Notes under the pieces: generated by a model
Databases searched by the model: none
Told to the model about the DNA's origin: nothing
What the model saw: only the letters and a program-made list of their open reading frames with translations
Shown: one piece after another, positions 61,204 to 64,000 of the stretch
Numbering within the stretch: the stretch's first letter is position 1
How the letters are laid out: each line of letters begins with the position of its first letter
Origin: Anaerococcus murdochii
GTDB taxonomy: Bacteria > Bacillota > Clostridia > Tissierellales > Peptoniphilaceae
Length of the DNA stretch: 64,000 nucleotides
Reading direction: 5' to 3'
Assembly: GCF_019957155.1 (NCBI RefSeq)
Contig: NZ_JAIPME010000002.1
Location: 558,001 to 622,000 of the forward strand
Made by a program: the position numbers and the translations under genes

Positions 61204-63129
61204 CTACTTTCTATCTGCTGGGAATTCCATCTTAATAAATTCGGATTTTTCTTCGCCAGAAACTGGTGATACCCAGCTGTCAGGAAGTTTATCAAATGGA
61301 GTACCTGGCTCGATTCCTTGAGATGGATCTCCTACTTGAGGATCATATTCATATCCTGAACCTAAGTCTAAATAAACGTCTTCTTTTGGAGCCATTTTTC
61401 TTGGTTTAGATCTCTTAATTTTTGGTTGTGGTGGTGCTGGTTTCTTTGCTTCGCCATTATCAAGTTCTTTGATTAATAATGGAAGAATTTCCATAGCATC
61501 GCCTACTATACCGTAGTCACAGTTGTTGAAAATGTGAGCATTCTTGCTGTTGTTAATTGCAACGATTGTTGATGCGTCTTTCATTCCCTTTAAGTGTTGT
61601 CCAGCGCCTGATACACCTACACCGATGTAGAGGTTGCCTTTGAAGCTTTGACCAGACATACCGATATATCTTTCAAGTGGAACGTATTTTAATGTTTCTG
61701 CAACTGGTCTAGATGATGAAATAGCTGCACCTGCTTGGTAAGCAAGGTCTTCTATTAGTTTCATATTCTTCTTTTCACCTATACCACGACCTGCTACAAC
61801 AACTCTTTGTGCTTCGTTAATTGGTGTCATAGGATCAATTCCTATTGTGAAGTCATAGCCGTCTTTCTTAAGGGCTGCAACTAAATTTTTAACTGCTTCT
61901 TTTGGATCTCCTTCGAAGATTTCGCCTTTACGTACGCCTGCGATTGGAGCTGCTGATCCTTTTGATCCAGCTCTTTGCATCTTTGGAGCACGACCAACTG
62001 TGTTTGCACCAACTACTACTCTCATGATTTCGTTAGTACCTTCGTAAATTTGTGTAATCTTAGCATCTCTGAAGAATCTTTCTACGTCAACACCCTTGAT
62101 AAATCCAGAACCACCGTATAGTTGAACTGCTTCAGTTGTAATCTTCATTGCAAGATCTGATGCAACTTGTTTAGCCATAGCTGCTTCTGCAGAATATCTT
62201 TCGTGATTTTCTTTAAGTTCTGCAGCAGAATAAATCATAAGTCTTGCACCGCGTAGATATGTTGCCATATCAGCAAGTTTGAATGTATTTCTTTGTAAGT
62301 GAGCAATTGGCATACCAAATTGTTCACGTTCTTTTGCATAAGCAAGGGCGGATTCATATGCACCTTGGCCAATACCTAGGGCTTGAGATGCTATACCAAT
62401 TCTACCACCGTCTAGGGTAGCCATAGCTATAGCGAAACCTTGGCCTTCTTTACCAAGTAAGTTTTCTTTTGGAACTTTTACATTATCAAAGTGTAGTTCA
62501 GCTGTAGAAGATGATCTGATACCTAATTTGTCATAGTGATCAGAGAAGGTGAATCCTTCAAATTCTTTTTCTACGATAAATGCTGAAATACCGTGGGTAC
62601 CAATACCTGGTGTTGTAACTGCAAATACTACATAAGTATCAGCCTTTGGAGCGTTTGTGATAAAGATTTTTTTACCATTAAGTATATAGTTATCGCCATC
62701 AAGAACTGCTGTTGTTTCTGTACCACCAGCATCTGATCCAGCATTTTCTTCTGTTAGACCAAAAGCACCTATTTTTTCACCCTTAGCAAGTGGAACAAGG
62801 TATTTTTGTTTTTGTTCTTCGGTACCGAAAGCAAATATTGGCCAGGAACCTAAAGATGTGTGTGCTGAACAAATTACACCTACACCGCCATCTACTCTTG
62901 ATAATTCTTCAACTGTAATTGCATAAGAAATTACATCTAGACCTTGGCCACCGTATTCCTTTGGATATGGGATACCCATAAATCCTAATTGGCCCATTTC
63001 CTTAACTATATCATCAGGAAACTCGTTTTTTTGGTCGAGGTCGAAGGCGATTGGTTTTACCTTTTCTTCTGCGAAAGCTCTGACTTTTTTCCTAAGCTCT
63101 TCGTGTTGTTCTGTTGTCTTAAAAAGCAT
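61204..63129 (-). CDS. Acyl-CoA dehydrogenase-EtfA-rubredoxin-like fusion protein
   Basis: 641 residues in three parts. Residues 1-380 are a complete acyl-CoA dehydrogenase ([34 protein letters not shown]). About 395-545 are the C-terminal FAD domain of electron-transfer flavoprotein alpha ([45 protein letters not shown]); the N-terminal EtfA domain is absent. About 575-641 match a rubredoxin ([23 protein letters not shown]) except that the metal motifs are LDLGSG and SPVSG, so no Cys ligand remains. It should oxidise a short acyl-CoA (butyryl-CoA class likely). RBS TAAGGAGGATTAT. Confidence 0.9.
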   Translation of the reverse strand: MLFKTTEQHEELRKKVRAFAEEKVKPIAFDLDQKNEFPDDIVKEMGQLGFMGIPYPKEYGGQGLDVISYAITVEELSRVDGGVGVICSAHTSLGSWPIFAFGTEEQKQKYLVPLAKGEKIGAFGLTEENAGSDAGGTETTAVLDGDNYILNGKKIFITNAPKADTYVVFAVTTPGIGTHGISAFIVEKEFEGFTFSDHYDKLGIRSSSTAELHFDNVKVPKENLLGKEGQGFAIAMATLDGGRIGIASQALGIGQGAYESALAYAKEREQFGMPIAHLQRNTFKLADMATYLRGARLMIYSAAELKENHERYSAEAAMAKQVASDLAMKITTEAVQLYGGSGFIKGVDVERFFRDAKITQIYEGTNEIMRVVVGANTVGRAPKMQRAGSKGSAAPIAGVRKGEIFEGDPKEAVKNLVAALKKDGYDFTIGIDPMTPINEAQRVVVAGRGIGEKKNMKLIEDLAYQAGAAISSSRPVAETLKYVPLERYIGMSGQSFKGNLYIGVGVSGAGQHLKGMKDASTIVAINNSKNAHIFNNCDYGIVGDAMEILPLLIKELDNGEAKKPAPPQPKIKRSKPRKMAPKEDVYLDLGSGYEYDPQVGDPSQGIEPGTPFDKLPDSWVSPVSGEEKSEFIKMEFPADRK

Positions 63130-63163
63130 ATAATCCTCCTTACATTATTATCCTTATAAAAGT

Positions 63164-63192
63164 ATTGTAGCCTTAAGAAAACGTTTTGTCAA
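63164..63192 (-). promoter_or_regulatory. Promoter of the acyl-CoA dehydrogenase/flavodiiron operon with embedded operator
   Basis: -35 TTGACA (63192-63187), 17-bp spacer, -10 TACAAT (63169-63164). The spacer contains AAAACGTTTT (63178-63187), the same palindrome core as the rbs operator. Confidence 0.75.
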
Positions 63193-63574
63193 GTATATTT
63201 TTTATTCCAAATATCTTATAAATTTGTTTGGCAAAACCCTCCTTTCTCCCAAAATAACTAAAAGTTAATTGTCAAAATTAATTATTTACTGGAAATTTAA
63301 GTAAAATCTGACATTTGTTTCAAATTTGAGGATGGTCTTTCAAAACATTTTCCCTACTTTAATATATATCCATTTTTGCCTTTTTTTAAACCAAAATAAG
63401 GAAATTTTCAATAAAAATCCACAAAAAAATTGACATTTTTTCCATGGTTTAAAACAAAAAAATAAAAACAAAATCACCTAGCTTATTTTTGTAAATTCCA
63501 TTCCCATCAAAGCTTAAAAAAGTTTTAAGTTTCATAAATGGCCTTTAGGGTATAATAGGAATAAGAGGTGTAAT
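63193..63574. other. AT-rich intergenic region, no gene seen
   Basis: About 380 bases, strongly A/T, with no open frame that has a ribosome site. TATAAT at 63551-63556 is the probable -10 of the lipoprotein gene that follows. Confidence 0.6.
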
Positions 63575-64000
63575 ATGAAAAACAAACTATTAAAACCAAT
63601 ACTTTTATCGATTATGGCCATAAGCCTAATTGGCTGCGAATCAAATGATGTAGCAGATAAAAATTTAGGAGAAAATCAAGTAGTAGAAGCCCACGACGAG
63701 GATCAAAATTCTGACAATAAGCCTGCCGAAGATAAGGTTGATAAGTCAGAATCTGAAGATGATAAAGAAAATGAAAGCAAGGAAGATAGCAAAGTGGCAG
63801 ATAAAAAAGAAGACGAAAAAAACCTTCATGAAAAAGACGGAAAATACGTCACAACCATGATTGCTAAACTTAAGGGCGAAGCAGATGACTACATCACATC
63901 TACTGCCTACGATTATAAGTTTGAAGACGATAGGTTTGTAGTTTCAGGATCCTTTGATTATTTAGAAAATCCAGAAGACTACGAAAAGGTCGAAGAAATC
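63575..64000 (+). CDS. Lipoprotein, partial (runs off window)
   Basis: ATG at 63575 after AAGAGGTGTAAT; 142 residues visible. Signal and lipobox SLIGCESN, a highly acidic Asp/Glu/Lys linker (about 25-85), then YDYKFEDDRFVVSGSFDYLEN, which recalls the fourth PepSY-type lipoprotein at 52286 (short acidic linker then a YKFE strand). The C-terminus lies outside the window, so the domain call is tentative. Confidence 0.75.
   Translation, partial: MKNKLLKPILLSIMAISLIGCESNDVADKNLGENQVVEAHDEDQNSDNKPAEDKVDKSESEDDKENESKEDSKVADKKEDEKNLHEKDGKYVTTMIAKLKGEADDYITSTAYDYKFEDDRFVVSGSFDYLENPEDYEKVEEI

Noticed and set aside
1..64000. CRISPR array, rRNA or tRNA genes
   Set aside because: No short regularly spaced direct repeats, and no rRNA or cloverleaf signatures were seen; the interspersed repeats are scattered singly.

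Overview
The window is low-GC, densely coded DNA from a strictly anaerobic, amino-acid-fermenting Firmicute. The evidence is a trimeric [FeFe] hydrogenase, an acyl-CoA dehydrogenase/ETF fusion, rubrerythrin, a flavodiiron protein, an NPKTG-anchored surface protein, many peptidases and amino-acid transporters, and A-rich Shine-Dalgarno-led genes with short intrinsic terminators. I infer a member of the Peptoniphilaceae (Anaerococcus-like). That placement rests on gene content only. I see no rRNA, tRNA or CRISPR array.

Layout. 1-7.4 kb: a ClpB-type disaggregase (cut by the window edge) with an unusual second ATPase site, a Gate-domain membrane protein, an alanine/glycine:Na+ symporter and ornithine carbamoyltransferase, all on the minus strand, faced by an AraC-type regulator carrying two DNA-binding domains. 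7.4-8.7 kb: a highly structured candidate non-coding RNA, a DUF3842 gene and a second small-RNA candidate. 8.7-12.6 kb: KtrAB potassium uptake and a DUF2207 membrane protein. 12.6-13.7 kb: a nest of inverted repeats. 13.7-19.8 kb: an AbgT transporter, a LytTR/DUF3021 pair, a GntR-ABC operon and a cytosine-deaminase-like hydrolase. 19.9-25.3 kb: the hydABC hydrogenase operon and an M29 aminopeptidase.

25.4-38.6 kb: a tiny type I toxin-antitoxin locus, oligoendopeptidase F, a flavin-binding oxidoreductase, a 1907-residue repeat adhesin, an M42 aminopeptidase, two small conserved-looking genes, a second toxin-antitoxin locus with an orphan third antitoxin gene, nagB and rubrerythrin. 39-42.3 kb: pgi, then an exporter gene whose 5' end is lost at an IS3-family remnant. 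42.3-53 kb: CAAX protease and membrane proteins, a C39-type secreted protein, a TlpA/NapH-like/CXXC redox module, a two-component system and four tandem PepSY-type lipoproteins. 53-59.6 kb: a transaldolase-like gene and a complete rbsRKDACB ribose operon. 59.9-64 kb: a flavodiiron protein cotranscribed with an acyl-CoA dehydrogenase-EtfA-rubredoxin fusion whose rubredoxin part has lost all cysteine ligands, then the start of another lipoprotein gene.

The strongest unlisted signals are the Fst-like toxin/antisense-RNA loci (32-residue peptides at 25482-25580 and 36578-36676, with convergent RNAs that carry a repeat of the toxin start region), the multi-helix RNA at 7441-7757 with a repeated GAAGAAAGGA motif, the cysteine-less rubredoxin domain, and a roughly 160-bp interspersed repeat found five times next to gene ends. 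Several operator-like sites (Fur-type, LytTR-type, LacI-type, response-regulator-type) can also be read directly.
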